Positions 1-7,636 of a DNA stretch of 40,113 bases are shown here, in pieces. The position numbers were made by a program, and so were the translations under genes. Below the pieces are notes generated by a model that was given only the letters and a program-made list of their open reading frames with translations, ran no database searches and was not told the origin of the DNA. Within the stretch, counting starts at the first letter, position 1. Every line of letters starts with the position of its first letter. The stretch lies in contig CAAFUN010000126.1 of assembly GCA_900766195.1 (NCBI GenBank), forward strand, positions 1 to 40,113, read 5' to 3'. Source of the stretch: an uncultured Bacteroides sp. (GTDB taxonomy: Bacteria > Bacteroidota > Bacteroidia > Bacteroidales > Bacteroidaceae).

Positions 1-162
1 ACTTGAGCTAAAGTCAGTAATGTGGAATCTTTCATATGCGAAAGTATAGATTCTGACTCTGAATTACAATAGTTAGCCCCAATGATTATCGGCTGAGCCA
101 TTGAATGATTAAGCATAAATTTTAGATAATCTGAATAAGAGAAAGCTTATCTACTCACAATT
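1..162. other. Intergenic end of the kdp locus
   Basis: No gene is visible in this stretch. It contains an imperfect nested hairpin at 12-58, with outer arms AGTCAG and CTGACT and an inner CTTTC/GAAAG pair. A second inverted repeat (GAAAGCTT/AAGCTTTC, 141-172) overlaps the stop codon of the downstream histidine kinase. Either could end the kdp transcript, but neither is followed by a convincing U-tract on the minus strand. Confidence 0.4.
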
Positions 163-1602
163 TCAAGCTTTCAAACAAACAATAAACCGACTTCCCTTGC
201 CCAACTCGCTTTCCACAGACAATGTACCTCCATGCGCTTCAATAAAGTCTTTTGATATGGAAAGTCCTAAGCCACTACCTTGTACTTTTGTACCAGGTAC
301 CCTGAAATAGCGATCAAAAATACTTTGATGATAGCGTGGATCAATTCCTTTACCAAAATCCTGAACATAAATTTCAACGTACTCCTCTACCTTTTTTGCA
401 CCGATAATCACCCTTCCATTTTCCTTTGAATAACGAATGGCGTTACTGAGCAGATTTGTCAATACCCAAGCAATTTTCTCACTATCCACAAACAACTTCG
501 GCATCTTCTCCTCAGGATAATCCACTTCAATCTGAATACCAAATTTATCAGCCTGCACTTGATTGGCTTTTATCGCATATTCCATGAGTTCAATAGGTTT
601 GGTTATCTTAGGTATCAATTGCAGCTTACCCGCTTCAACTTGAGTCATATTGAGCAGCTCTCCTATAATACCAAGCAATCGCTCAGCGTTCTCTCCAATG
701 CTCTTAGAGAGTTGTTCCTGCTCTTCGTTCAGAGCTCCCACGCGCTTGTCTACCAATAGCTGAAGACTCATTAATATAGCAGACACAGGTGTTTTAAGCT
801 CGTGCGAAATGGTAGAAATAAAAGTGGTTCTTGCACTATCTAGTTCTTTAAATTCTGTGACATTCCGCAATAAGATGACATCACCCAATACTCCGGTTCC
901 ATCAGCGGCAACATCCGTACCACTGATCGGTATATAGGAAGCTTGAAAAAAACTCTCCTTATTATCGGCATATATTTTAAGAGTTTCTCCTGGAATCTCA
1001 GAGGAAACCAGTTCGCGTATAAGACGCCTCATCAGATCATTTTTTAAAGAGATTTCTTCTGCTGAATGATGAATAACCTCATCCCTCTTTAAGTTCAACA
1101 CGCTTAGAGCCTCTTCATTGATAAACAGAACTTCGCGGTCACGTCCCAAGCCAATAATAGGTTCGTGGATGCTGTTGACAATGGCCTCAATAAACTTCTT
1201 TCCAGATAGGATATCCGACAATGTACTTTCCCTATACTCTTTTAGGCGATCGGCCATGCGATTAAAATTGGCAGCCACTTCACGAAATTCGGCTTTATCC
1301 TGCATATCCAACCTACTCTCATAGTTGCGATTGGCTATCTCCGCAATAGCATTAGTCAGTTCCTTGATAGGTTTTTCTATGGATCGGGGTAGCCATGCCA
1401 ACAAGAAAAAGCCTGTCAATATACAAATCACCCCCACAATGGAAATCCATATCAATGCACGGTCTAAGCCAGGTATAGCTGCCGGACTATCCGGTTCGGT
1501 AGCCGTGAGAATCTGTAGATTCACGACAGAAAGAGTTACTAATAGAACGATCATTCCCGCCAACATCCCTATACTCAAAATCAGTTTTGTTTTAATATTC
1601 AT
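163..1602 (-). CDS. HAMP-PAS sensor histidine kinase, separate KdpD-like kinase half
   Basis: A 479-residue membrane histidine kinase. Two membrane segments lie at about residues 7-30 and 48-71 and flank a short periplasmic loop. They are followed by a HAMP linker (about 72-125), a PAS-like domain (about 135-255), a HisKA domain with the phospho-acceptor His267 in ISHELKTP, and an ATPase domain with N box (LTNLLSNAIRYS), G1 (DFGKGID) and G2 (GSGLGLSIS). It is the last gene of the kdp operon, starting 19 nt after the KdpD N-terminal gene. In classical KdpD the cytosolic KdpD/USP sensor and the kinase are one polypeptide; here this gene supplies the kinase half and a HAMP-PAS module. Its partner is probably the NtrC-type regulator upstream of kdpF, because no KdpE is present. 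That pairing is inferred from position only. Confidence 0.9.
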   Translation of the reverse strand: MNIKTKLILSIGMLAGMIVLLVTLSVVNLQILTATEPDSPAAIPGLDRALIWISIVGVICILTGFFLLAWLPRSIEKPIKELTNAIAEIANRNYESRLDMQDKAEFREVAANFNRMADRLKEYRESTLSDILSGKKFIEAIVNSIHEPIIGLGRDREVLFINEEALSVLNLKRDEVIHHSAEEISLKNDLMRRLIRELVSSEIPGETLKIYADNKESFFQASYIPISGTDVAADGTGVLGDVILLRNVTEFKELDSARTTFISTISHELKTPVSAILMSLQLLVDKRVGALNEEQEQLSKSIGENAERLLGIIGELLNMTQVEAGKLQLIPKITKPIELMEYAIKANQVQADKFGIQIEVDYPEEKMPKLFVDSEKIAWVLTNLLSNAIRYSKENGRVIIGAKKVEEYVEIYVQDFGKGIDPRYHQSIFDRYFRVPGTKVQGSGLGLSISKDFIEAHGGTLSVESELGKGSRFIVCLKA

Positions 1603-1621
1603 AGTTCTCTTTTCTTTAAAA

Positions 1622-2746
1622 TTAAGAAAGAATAATTAAATCAATATTTGCCTGTGACAAATCGTTCACAAATTTACGATACTTATTTATAAATAAGAAT
1701 GCTCCGGGCAGGCGGAATGCAGGACTCCCCATACAAACAGTAGTAATCTGCCGCTCCTTACAGGCCAAAATTATACTTTGCAGTATATTTTCAGATTGTA
1801 CCTGCATCACTTCTCCACCCAACTCTGCAGCCAATTTGAAATGATTTAATAAATGCCTTTGACTGGCAAGTCCAATGCGTTCCAGTCTTTCCCTTGGAGT
1901 TTGCACATAAAAGACAATAAAGGAGCTGTTATAATGAGTAGCCAATCTGGCCGCTTTCCTTATAATCCGTCGGGGTGTTTTCTCATGGCTACTGATGCAA
2001 GCCATAATTTTCTCATGCCGAAGTCCTGTATTTACAGTTACTTCATTCTCCACTTTCTTTTCCACCCTTAAAGCCACTTCTTTCAAAGCCAACTCACGCA
2101 GCTGAAGAATATTCTCATTCTTGAAAAAATTATTTAGTGCCGTAGGAACCTTTTCACGCTGATATATCTTACCTGCTTTAAGTCTTGTAATAAGTTCCTC
2201 GGCAGTTAAATCAATGTTTACCACTTCATCGGCCTCTTGCAATACACTATCGGGAATCCGCTCCTTCACTTCTATTCCAGAAATACTTTTAATATCCTCA
2301 TTCAGACTTTCTATGTGCTGGATATTAACGGCAGAAATAACATTGATTCCCTCGTCCAGTAGTTCCATTACATCTTGCCATCGCTTTTCATTCCGGCTCC
2401 CCTCAACATTGGTGTGAGCCAGCTCATCTATAATAACGATTTCCGGTCGCATGCAGATAATAGCATCCATATCCATCTCTTCCAGTTCCTTGCCTTTATA
2501 GAATATTTTCCTTCTCGGTATGATGAGCAAACCCTCCAACAAAGCCTCAGTGCCCTCTCTCCCATGAGTCTCAATGTAACCGATGTGCACATCAACTCCA
2601 TTATCCATCAGGTCATGAGCCTCTTGAAGCATACGGTACGATTTGCCCACACCGGCAATCATACCTATGTATATTTTAAATTTTCCCCGACGCGCCTTTT
2701 TTATCAGGTCAAGGAAATGCATCGCATTCTTTCTCTCTTCAATCAT
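1622..2746 (-). CDS. kdpD: KdpD N-terminal sensor protein (KdpD + USP domains, no kinase)
   Basis: A 374-residue soluble protein that corresponds only to the cytoplasmic N-terminal part of KdpD. The KdpD domain (about residues 20-225) has a Walker A motif GMIAGVGKS at 28-36 and a Walker B-like IVIIDELAHTN. A universal-stress-protein-like domain follows (about 240-374). There are no membrane segments and no kinase domain. The reading frame is open up to a TTG at 2791 that overlaps the end of kdpC, but the first ATG (2746, MIEERKNAMHF) is preferred. It sits between kdpC and the HAMP-PAS kinase, as expected if the two proteins together replace full-length KdpD. In known KdpD this part senses intracellular K+, ATP and c-di-AMP (USP) and tunes the kinase; whether it does so here in trans is inference. 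Confidence 0.88.
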   Translation of the reverse strand: MIEERKNAMHFLDLIKKARRGKFKIYIGMIAGVGKSYRMLQEAHDLMDNGVDVHIGYIETHGREGTEALLEGLLIIPRRKIFYKGKELEEMDMDAIICMRPEIVIIDELAHTNVEGSRNEKRWQDVMELLDEGINVISAVNIQHIESLNEDIKSISGIEVKERIPDSVLQEADEVVNIDLTAEELITRLKAGKIYQREKVPTALNNFFKNENILQLRELALKEVALRVEKKVENEVTVNTGLRHEKIMACISSHEKTPRRIIRKAARLATHYNSSFIVFYVQTPRERLERIGLASQRHLLNHFKLAAELGGEVMQVQSENILQSIILACKERQITTVCMGSPAFRLPGAFLFINKYRKFVNDLSQANIDLIILS

Positions 2747-2783
2747 ATCGCATATAATATACGGGAATCTCTTTGCAACTTTC

Positions 2784-3353
2784 CTATTCAAGTTTATCTA
2801 AAGCTACATTTAATTTCAGCACATTGACTCTTTCCGTTCCAAAAAGGCCAAATAAAGGCTTTTGTATTGTCCTTTCTACAAGTTTTTTCACCTCCACTTC
2901 ACTTATCCCACGTGCCCATGCCACACGCTTTACCTGCATATAAGCAGATGCGGGAGTGATGTCCGGATCAAGACCCGAACCACTGGCCGTAACCATCTCG
3001 GCAGGGATATCCTTACGTGTCAAGTAAGGATGATGCGCCAGAATAGAATTGATACGGGCTTCTACTTCTGCCAGATAAACAGGATTAGTAGGCCCTTTGT
3101 TACTACCGGATGAGCTGGATGCATTATAACCATCACCTGCTTTGGACGGTCGTCCCCAGAAATAAATTTCCTTAGTGAAATTTTGCCCCACATTGGCAGC
3201 TCCAACCACCTTACCATCTATAGTAACTACCTCAACATCACCCTGATTTGGGGTAGCTACCTTGGCAAACAGCCATAAGACAAAAATATAAAACACCGAG
3301 AAGAACACACAAAAAGTAAGTGTTATTTTAAGGGATTTCAATAAAGTTTTCAT
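2784..3353 (-). CDS. kdpC: Potassium-transporting ATPase subunit KdpC
   Basis: A 189-residue KdpC, close to the usual length. One N-terminal membrane helix lies at about residues 10-32. The periplasmic domain carries family features: the KEIYFWGRPS stretch, the SSGSNKGPTNP loop, the ASGSGLDPDITPASA motif and a C-terminal GLFGTERVNVLKLN. KdpC stabilises the KdpAB complex and supports ATP binding during high-affinity K+ uptake at the inner membrane. It starts 14 nt after kdpB, clearly within one operon. Nothing is unusual in the sequence. Confidence 0.97.
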   Translation of the reverse strand: MKTLLKSLKITLTFCVFFSVFYIFVLWLFAKVATPNQGDVEVVTIDGKVVGAANVGQNFTKEIYFWGRPSKAGDGYNASSSSGSNKGPTNPVYLAEVEARINSILAHHPYLTRKDIPAEMVTASGSGLDPDITPASAYMQVKRVAWARGISEVEVKKLVERTIQKPLFGLFGTERVNVLKLNVALDKLE

Positions 3354-3367
3354 ACCAATGTTTTCAA

Positions 3368-5416
3368 TTAAAAGAATAAACCTACAATCAAATCAATCAA
3401 CTTAATTCCAACAAATGGTGCTATGATGCCACCTAAGCCATAGATGAATAAGTTACGACGTAACAATGCCGAGGCTCCGATAGGCTTATACTGCACGCCA
3501 TGCAAGGCTAACGGTATTAACAACGGAATAATAACAGCATTAAAGATAATAGCCGAAAGAACCGCACTATCAGGACTATGCAAACCCATAATATTCAAAG
3601 CTCTCAATTCAGGAATAGCGATCATAAACAAGGCCGGAACAATGGCAAAATATTTAGCAACATCGTTGGCTATTGAAAAAGTAGTCAGTGTCCCTCGTGT
3701 CATCAATAACTGCTTACCTATCTCGACTATCTCAATAAGTTTCGTAGGATCGTTATCCAAATCAACCATATTCCCCGCTTCTTTTGCCGCCTGTGTACCG
3801 CTATTCATTGCCACACCTACATTGGCCTGTGCTAAGGCAGGGGCATCATTCGTACCATCGCCCATCATAGCAACCAATTTACCCGATTGTTGCTCCCTCT
3901 TTATATACTCCATCTTATCTTCCGGTTTGGCTTCAGCTATAAAGTCATCCACCCCTGCTTTCTCTGCAATGTATTTTGCTGTCAGCGGATTATCACCGGT
4001 AACCATAACTGTTTTGACTCCCATTTTACGCAGACGTTCAAAACGCTCCTGAATACCTGGTTTGATAATATCTTGCAATTCGATCACCCCCTTCACTTCC
4101 CTATTAATGCATACTACCAACGGGGTGCCTCCGTTGCTGGATATTGCGGCTATGATGACTTCTACCTCCACCGGGAAACTATTGCCGGCTGTCTCCACAA
4201 TTTTGCGTATGGCATCGAATGCACCTTTACGTATCTGCGTCCCATCGCCCATGTCTACTCCAGAGCATTTAGTCTCTGCGGAGAACTTTATCATCCGGAA
4301 ATCGGAAGTATTGAGGTTGCGCATGCGAAGGCCCAAGCCTCGACCCAGTTCTATGATAGATTTACCTTCAGGCGTTTCATCGGACAGGGAAGAAAGCAAA
4401 CAGTACTCTATGAACTCGGATTCTTCCATACCAGGAGCAGTATAAAATTTTGTTGCTTTACGATTACCTATAGTGATGGTGCCCGTCTTGTCAAGCAACA
4501 AAGTATCGATGTCGCCCGCTGTTTCAACCGCTTTCCCCGACTTTGTAATTACATTGGCGCGCAACGCGCGGTCCATACCAGCAATACCTATTGCAGAAAG
4601 CAAACCACCAATTGTTGTCGGTATTAGACAGACAAACAGAGAAAGAATGGCAGCTATTGAAATGTAAGTTCCCGGATGATCTATATTCGTGTAATCGGCT
4701 ATAGGTATCAATGTGATGCAAACAATGACAAATACTAAGGTAAAACCAGCCAGCAAAATGGTAAGGGCTATCTCATTCGGTGTTTTCTGCCGGGTCGCCC
4801 CCTCTACTAAAGCTATCATTTTATCGAGAAAACTCTCGCCCTGCTGCTGGGTGACCTCCACCTTTATTTTATCAGACAGTACCTTCGTGCCACCGGTTAC
4901 AGAACTCTTGTCACCTCCAGCTTCTCTGATTACCGGAGCAGATTCACCCGTGATAGCACTTTCATCAATGGAGGCCAATCCTTCAATGATCTCACCATCT
5001 GCCGGAATGGTATCTCCAGCCTCACAGACAAATATATCACCTTTCTTCAGGCGCGCACTACTAATATCTTGCAACACTCCCTCTATCCATATTTTGGCAG
5101 GTGTTTCTTCACGCGTCTTTCGCAGGCTATCGGCTTGTGCCTTGCCTCGAGCCTCAGCTATGGCTTCTGCAAAATTGGCAAATATTAAAGTGATGAACAA
5201 GATAAGAAACACCAGTAAATTATACCCCAAGCTACCATATTTATCAGTTGACAATGACAGAAGACAAACAATAAGCATCACTACCGTCACAATCTCAACC
5301 GTAAATATGATCGGATTCTTAATCATCGTCCGCGGATTTAGCTTCACAAACGATTGTCTCAAACTTTCTACTAGTTGCTCCTTTGGAAACAAAGAAGCTG
5401 TTTTACTATTCTTCAT
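3368..5416 (-). CDS. kdpB: Potassium-transporting P-type ATPase catalytic subunit KdpB
   Basis: A 682-residue P-type ATPase of the Kdp class. Visible motifs are the actuator loop TGES (residues 156-159), the CLIPTTIGGLLSAIG membrane segment, the phosphorylation site DKTGT with Asp309, and the hinge motif GDGTNDAPAL. Membrane segments are present at about 35-55 and 65-85, in the middle (about 218-240 and 252-275) and at the C-terminus. KdpB hydrolyses ATP to drive K+ through KdpA. In E. coli the Ser of TGES is a site of inhibitory phosphorylation, and that Ser (159) is conserved here. The gene follows kdpA by 12 nt. All catalytic residues look intact. Confidence 0.98.
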   Translation of the reverse strand: MKNSKTASLFPKEQLVESLRQSFVKLNPRTMIKNPIIFTVEIVTVVMLIVCLLSLSTDKYGSLGYNLLVFLILFITLIFANFAEAIAEARGKAQADSLRKTREETPAKIWIEGVLQDISSARLKKGDIFVCEAGDTIPADGEIIEGLASIDESAITGESAPVIREAGGDKSSVTGGTKVLSDKIKVEVTQQQGESFLDKMIALVEGATRQKTPNEIALTILLAGFTLVFVIVCITLIPIADYTNIDHPGTYISIAAILSLFVCLIPTTIGGLLSAIGIAGMDRALRANVITKSGKAVETAGDIDTLLLDKTGTITIGNRKATKFYTAPGMEESEFIEYCLLSSLSDETPEGKSIIELGRGLGLRMRNLNTSDFRMIKFSAETKCSGVDMGDGTQIRKGAFDAIRKIVETAGNSFPVEVEVIIAAISSNGGTPLVVCINREVKGVIELQDIIKPGIQERFERLRKMGVKTVMVTGDNPLTAKYIAEKAGVDDFIAEAKPEDKMEYIKREQQSGKLVAMMGDGTNDAPALAQANVGVAMNSGTQAAKEAGNMVDLDNDPTKLIEIVEIGKQLLMTRGTLTTFSIANDVAKYFAIVPALFMIAIPELRALNIMGLHSPDSAVLSAIIFNAVIIPLLIPLALHGVQYKPIGASALLRRNLFIYGLGGIIAPFVGIKLIDLIVGLFF

Positions 5417-5428
5417 ATTTTCAACTTC

Positions 5429-7135
5429 TTATAATGTAAAATGTTCGGCAATAGTGCTCAACGCATGTGCAGGGAAGAATGCTAAAGCCGCAATAATAAA
5501 AATAACGGCAAAGGTCATTACACCAAAGGTTAGTGTGTCCGTTTTCAGTGTACCGGCACTCTCCGGAATAAATTTCTTTTGAGCCAACAAGCCAGCAATG
5601 GCAACCTGCCCGATTATAGGAATGAAACGTCCTAAAATGAGCACCCACCCACAAGCATAATTCCAGAAATAAGTGTTATCGCCCAAGCCTTCGTAACCGG
5701 AACCATTATTTGCCGCTGAGGACGTAAACTCATAAAATTGTTCACTCAAACCATGAAAACTCGGATTACCCAGCCAACCACCTTCACCAGTCACAAACCC
5801 TGAATGATGAGCAAGCAGGTAACAAGATAGAGCGGTGCCTACCAGAATGATAAACGGATGAAGCAAAGCAACAATCGTGGCTATCTTCATTTCACGAGCC
5901 TCTATTTTCTTACCCAGAAACTCGGGGGTGCGTCCTACCATCAATCCGCTGATAAATACGGTAATAATAATAAAGGTATAGTAGTTCATCCAGCCAACAC
6001 CAACGCCACTAAACCAAGTATTGGTCTGCATATTCAGCATTGACACCAAGCCGGAAAGAGGCATCATGGAATCATGCATGCCATTTACCGAGCCGTTGGA
6101 CGAACACGTTGTAGCAGCACTCCACAGAGCAGTTGCTCCGGCTCCCAGACGTACCTCTTTCCCCTCCATTGCTCCACCGTTCTGGGCAATGCCCATAGCA
6201 TCAATACGAGGATTACCTTTCATCTCTTGATATATATTGACACTTGTACCCACCATAAAAGCAAAAAGCATAACACCAAAGATGCTGTATGCCAATCTCT
6301 TTCGATTAGTATAAAATCCGAAAGCAAAAATCATTGCCATGGGAATGAGCAAAAGAGCCCAACATTCTACTATGTTAGTCAAATAAGTGGGGTTTTCTAA
6401 AGGATGGGCGGAATTGACACCATAATATCCGCCTCCATTCGTCCCCAACTGCTTTATTGGCACAATAGCTGCAACGGGCCCTTGAGATATTGTCTGTTCT
6501 TGCCCTTCAAGTGTTTTAATTTTCATTTTTCCATTAAATCCCATCGGAGTACCTTGCAGAATCAAAATAAAACCAACTATTAAAGATAATGGAAGTAAAA
6601 TGCGAGTACAACTCAGCACCAAAAAACGCCAAAAGTTACCAATCGTTTTTGCAGTTTTTGTAGCTATTGAAGTCATAATACCTGCCATTGCAGCCATACC
6701 TGTGGCTGCTGTAATGAATTGGAACAGCATGACAACAAATAGCTGAGTAAAATAGGTTACACCACTCTCGCCACTATAATGCTGCAAATTGCAATTTACC
6801 ATAAAGCTGATGGCTGTATTAAATGCCTGATCAGGTGATTGCGCCCCGTTTCCATCGGGGTTCAGAGGTAGCCAACCTTGAGAAACGAGTAATATCATCC
6901 CCCACACCAGCCAAAAGGCATTTAGAATCAATAATGACTTCAAGAACTGTTTCCAGTTCATCTCTTCCTCAGGGTTTATCCCACATACTCTATAAATAGT
7001 CCTCTCTATCGGAACCATGAAATCAGACCAAATCTTCTCTCCCTTATATACCTTTGCAATATATTTTCCAAGGGGATAAGCCAGCACCACCATCAGAATA
7101 ATCTGCAAAGCCACACCTAAAATTTCTGTATTCAT
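5429..7135 (-). CDS. kdpA: Potassium-transporting ATPase channel subunit KdpA
   Basis: A 568-residue polytopic membrane protein, slightly longer than the usual 555-560. It shows KdpA hallmarks: the N-terminal YPLGKYIAKVY stretch, the FMVNCNLQHYSGE filter region, the LGTNGGGYYGVNSAHPLENP loop, and FTSSAANNGSGYEGLG near the C-terminus. These GGG/NNGS-type loops line the K+ selectivity filter in the family. KdpA forms the ion path and passes K+ to KdpB. The gene begins 29 nt after kdpF and heads the large-subunit part of the operon. A C-terminal phenylalanine-rich helix ends the protein. No truncation is seen. Confidence 0.98.
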   Translation of the reverse strand: MNTEILGVALQIILMVVLAYPLGKYIAKVYKGEKIWSDFMVPIERTIYRVCGINPEEEMNWKQFLKSLLILNAFWLVWGMILLVSQGWLPLNPDGNGAQSPDQAFNTAISFMVNCNLQHYSGESGVTYFTQLFVVMLFQFITAATGMAAMAGIMTSIATKTAKTIGNFWRFLVLSCTRILLPLSLIVGFILILQGTPMGFNGKMKIKTLEGQEQTISQGPVAAIVPIKQLGTNGGGYYGVNSAHPLENPTYLTNIVECWALLLIPMAMIFAFGFYTNRKRLAYSIFGVMLFAFMVGTSVNIYQEMKGNPRIDAMGIAQNGGAMEGKEVRLGAGATALWSAATTCSSNGSVNGMHDSMMPLSGLVSMLNMQTNTWFSGVGVGWMNYYTFIIITVFISGLMVGRTPEFLGKKIEAREMKIATIVALLHPFIILVGTALSCYLLAHHSGFVTGEGGWLGNPSFHGLSEQFYEFTSSAANNGSGYEGLGDNTYFWNYACGWVLILGRFIPIIGQVAIAGLLAQKKFIPESAGTLKTDTLTFGVMTFAVIFIIAALAFFPAHALSTIAEHFTL

Positions 7136-7164
7136 ACGTTATTCTTTATACCTTAATCTCAACA

Positions 7165-7245
7165 CTAGAACTTTTCAGGTTTAATGAGTACATACATCAA
7201 ATACCCGAAGATTACAACCCCTAATACAAACAGTACTGTATACAT
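7165..7245 (-). CDS. kdpF: KdpF small membrane subunit (26 residues)
   Basis: A very short gene found by translating the minus strand just ahead of kdpA. It encodes one hydrophobic helix (MYTVLFVLGVVIFGYLMYVL) followed by the short tail IKPEKF. This matches the length, single-helix form and C-terminal (L/I)xPE(K/R)F ending of KdpF peptides. A purine-rich GAGGAG lies 8-9 nt upstream of the ATG and is an unusually good Shine-Dalgarno for Bacteroides. KdpF stabilises the KdpABC complex as a lipid-like spacer. Position directly before kdpA, 29 nt away, supports the call. Confidence 0.9.
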   Translation of the reverse strand: MYTVLFVLGVVIFGYLMYVLIKPEKF

Positions 7246-7289
7246 AATAAATACTCCTCACTTTTAATGTTTTATTAGCTTATTCATTT

Positions 7290-7385
7290 CTATATATCAC
7301 CAAACCATTCCACACACTTCCAAAATAGCCAGAAAGCAGTACACCCACTCACTAGGCAAAAAATAAACGATATTGTTTCTCCCAT
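7290..7385 (-). CDS. Possible 31-residue membrane peptide ahead of kdpF
   Basis: A short open frame that starts with ATG at 7385 and ends with TAG at 7290. It encodes MGETISFIFCLVSGCTAFWL followed by FWKCVEWFGDI. The centre is a plausible single membrane helix rich in aromatic residues with three Cys. It lies 44 nt upstream of kdpF in the same direction and just downstream of the sigma54-like promoter, so it would be the first gene on the kdp transcript. No clear Shine-Dalgarno is seen. I do not recognise the family. It may be a leader peptide or an extra small Kdp-associated subunit, or a chance frame. Confidence 0.4.
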   Translation of the reverse strand: MGETISFIFCLVSGCTAFWLFWKCVEWFGDI

Positions 7386-7430
7386 AATCTATACTTTTAC
7401 CATTAGATACTATTTATTGCGATATACCTA

Positions 7431-7446
7431 TCCAATAGTGTGCCAA
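7431..7446 (-). promoter_or_regulatory. Sigma54-like -24/-12 promoter candidate for kdp
   Basis: The minus strand reads TTGGCACACTATTGGA. The -24 block TGGCAC is a perfect consensus match. The -12 block TTGG is one base closer than the usual spacing and has G for C, so the match is partial. It is the only TGGCAC between the sigma54-type activator gene and kdp, and it would start transcription about 35 nt ahead of the first small open frame. Confidence 0.45.
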
Positions 7447-7528
7447 AAAAAAGGATTTTACAAGAACATCCTTATATACAGAGAGATAGGTGGAGTTTTC
7501 ACGAATAGACACATAGACACGACCCTTC

Positions 7529-7555
7529 CAAAATGAAAGGGTGATGTTCATTTTG
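7529..7555. promoter_or_regulatory. 9-bp perfect inverted repeat, candidate activator binding site
   Basis: CAAAATGAA and TTCATTTTG form a perfect 9-bp dyad separated by 9 nt. An overlapping weaker dyad ACCCTT/AAGGGT spans 7522-7542. The centre is roughly 95-100 bp upstream of the sigma54-like promoter, a typical distance for an NtrC-type upstream activating sequence. It could alternatively be a terminator for the regulator gene, whose stop is at 7637. Confidence 0.45.
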
Positions 7556-7636
7556 AAAAAATGCAAAAAAGAAAAATGGAAGATAAGTATTTGTAAAAGG
7601 AGTAAGATTGAGAACTACAAAGCAAATAGGGTTCAC

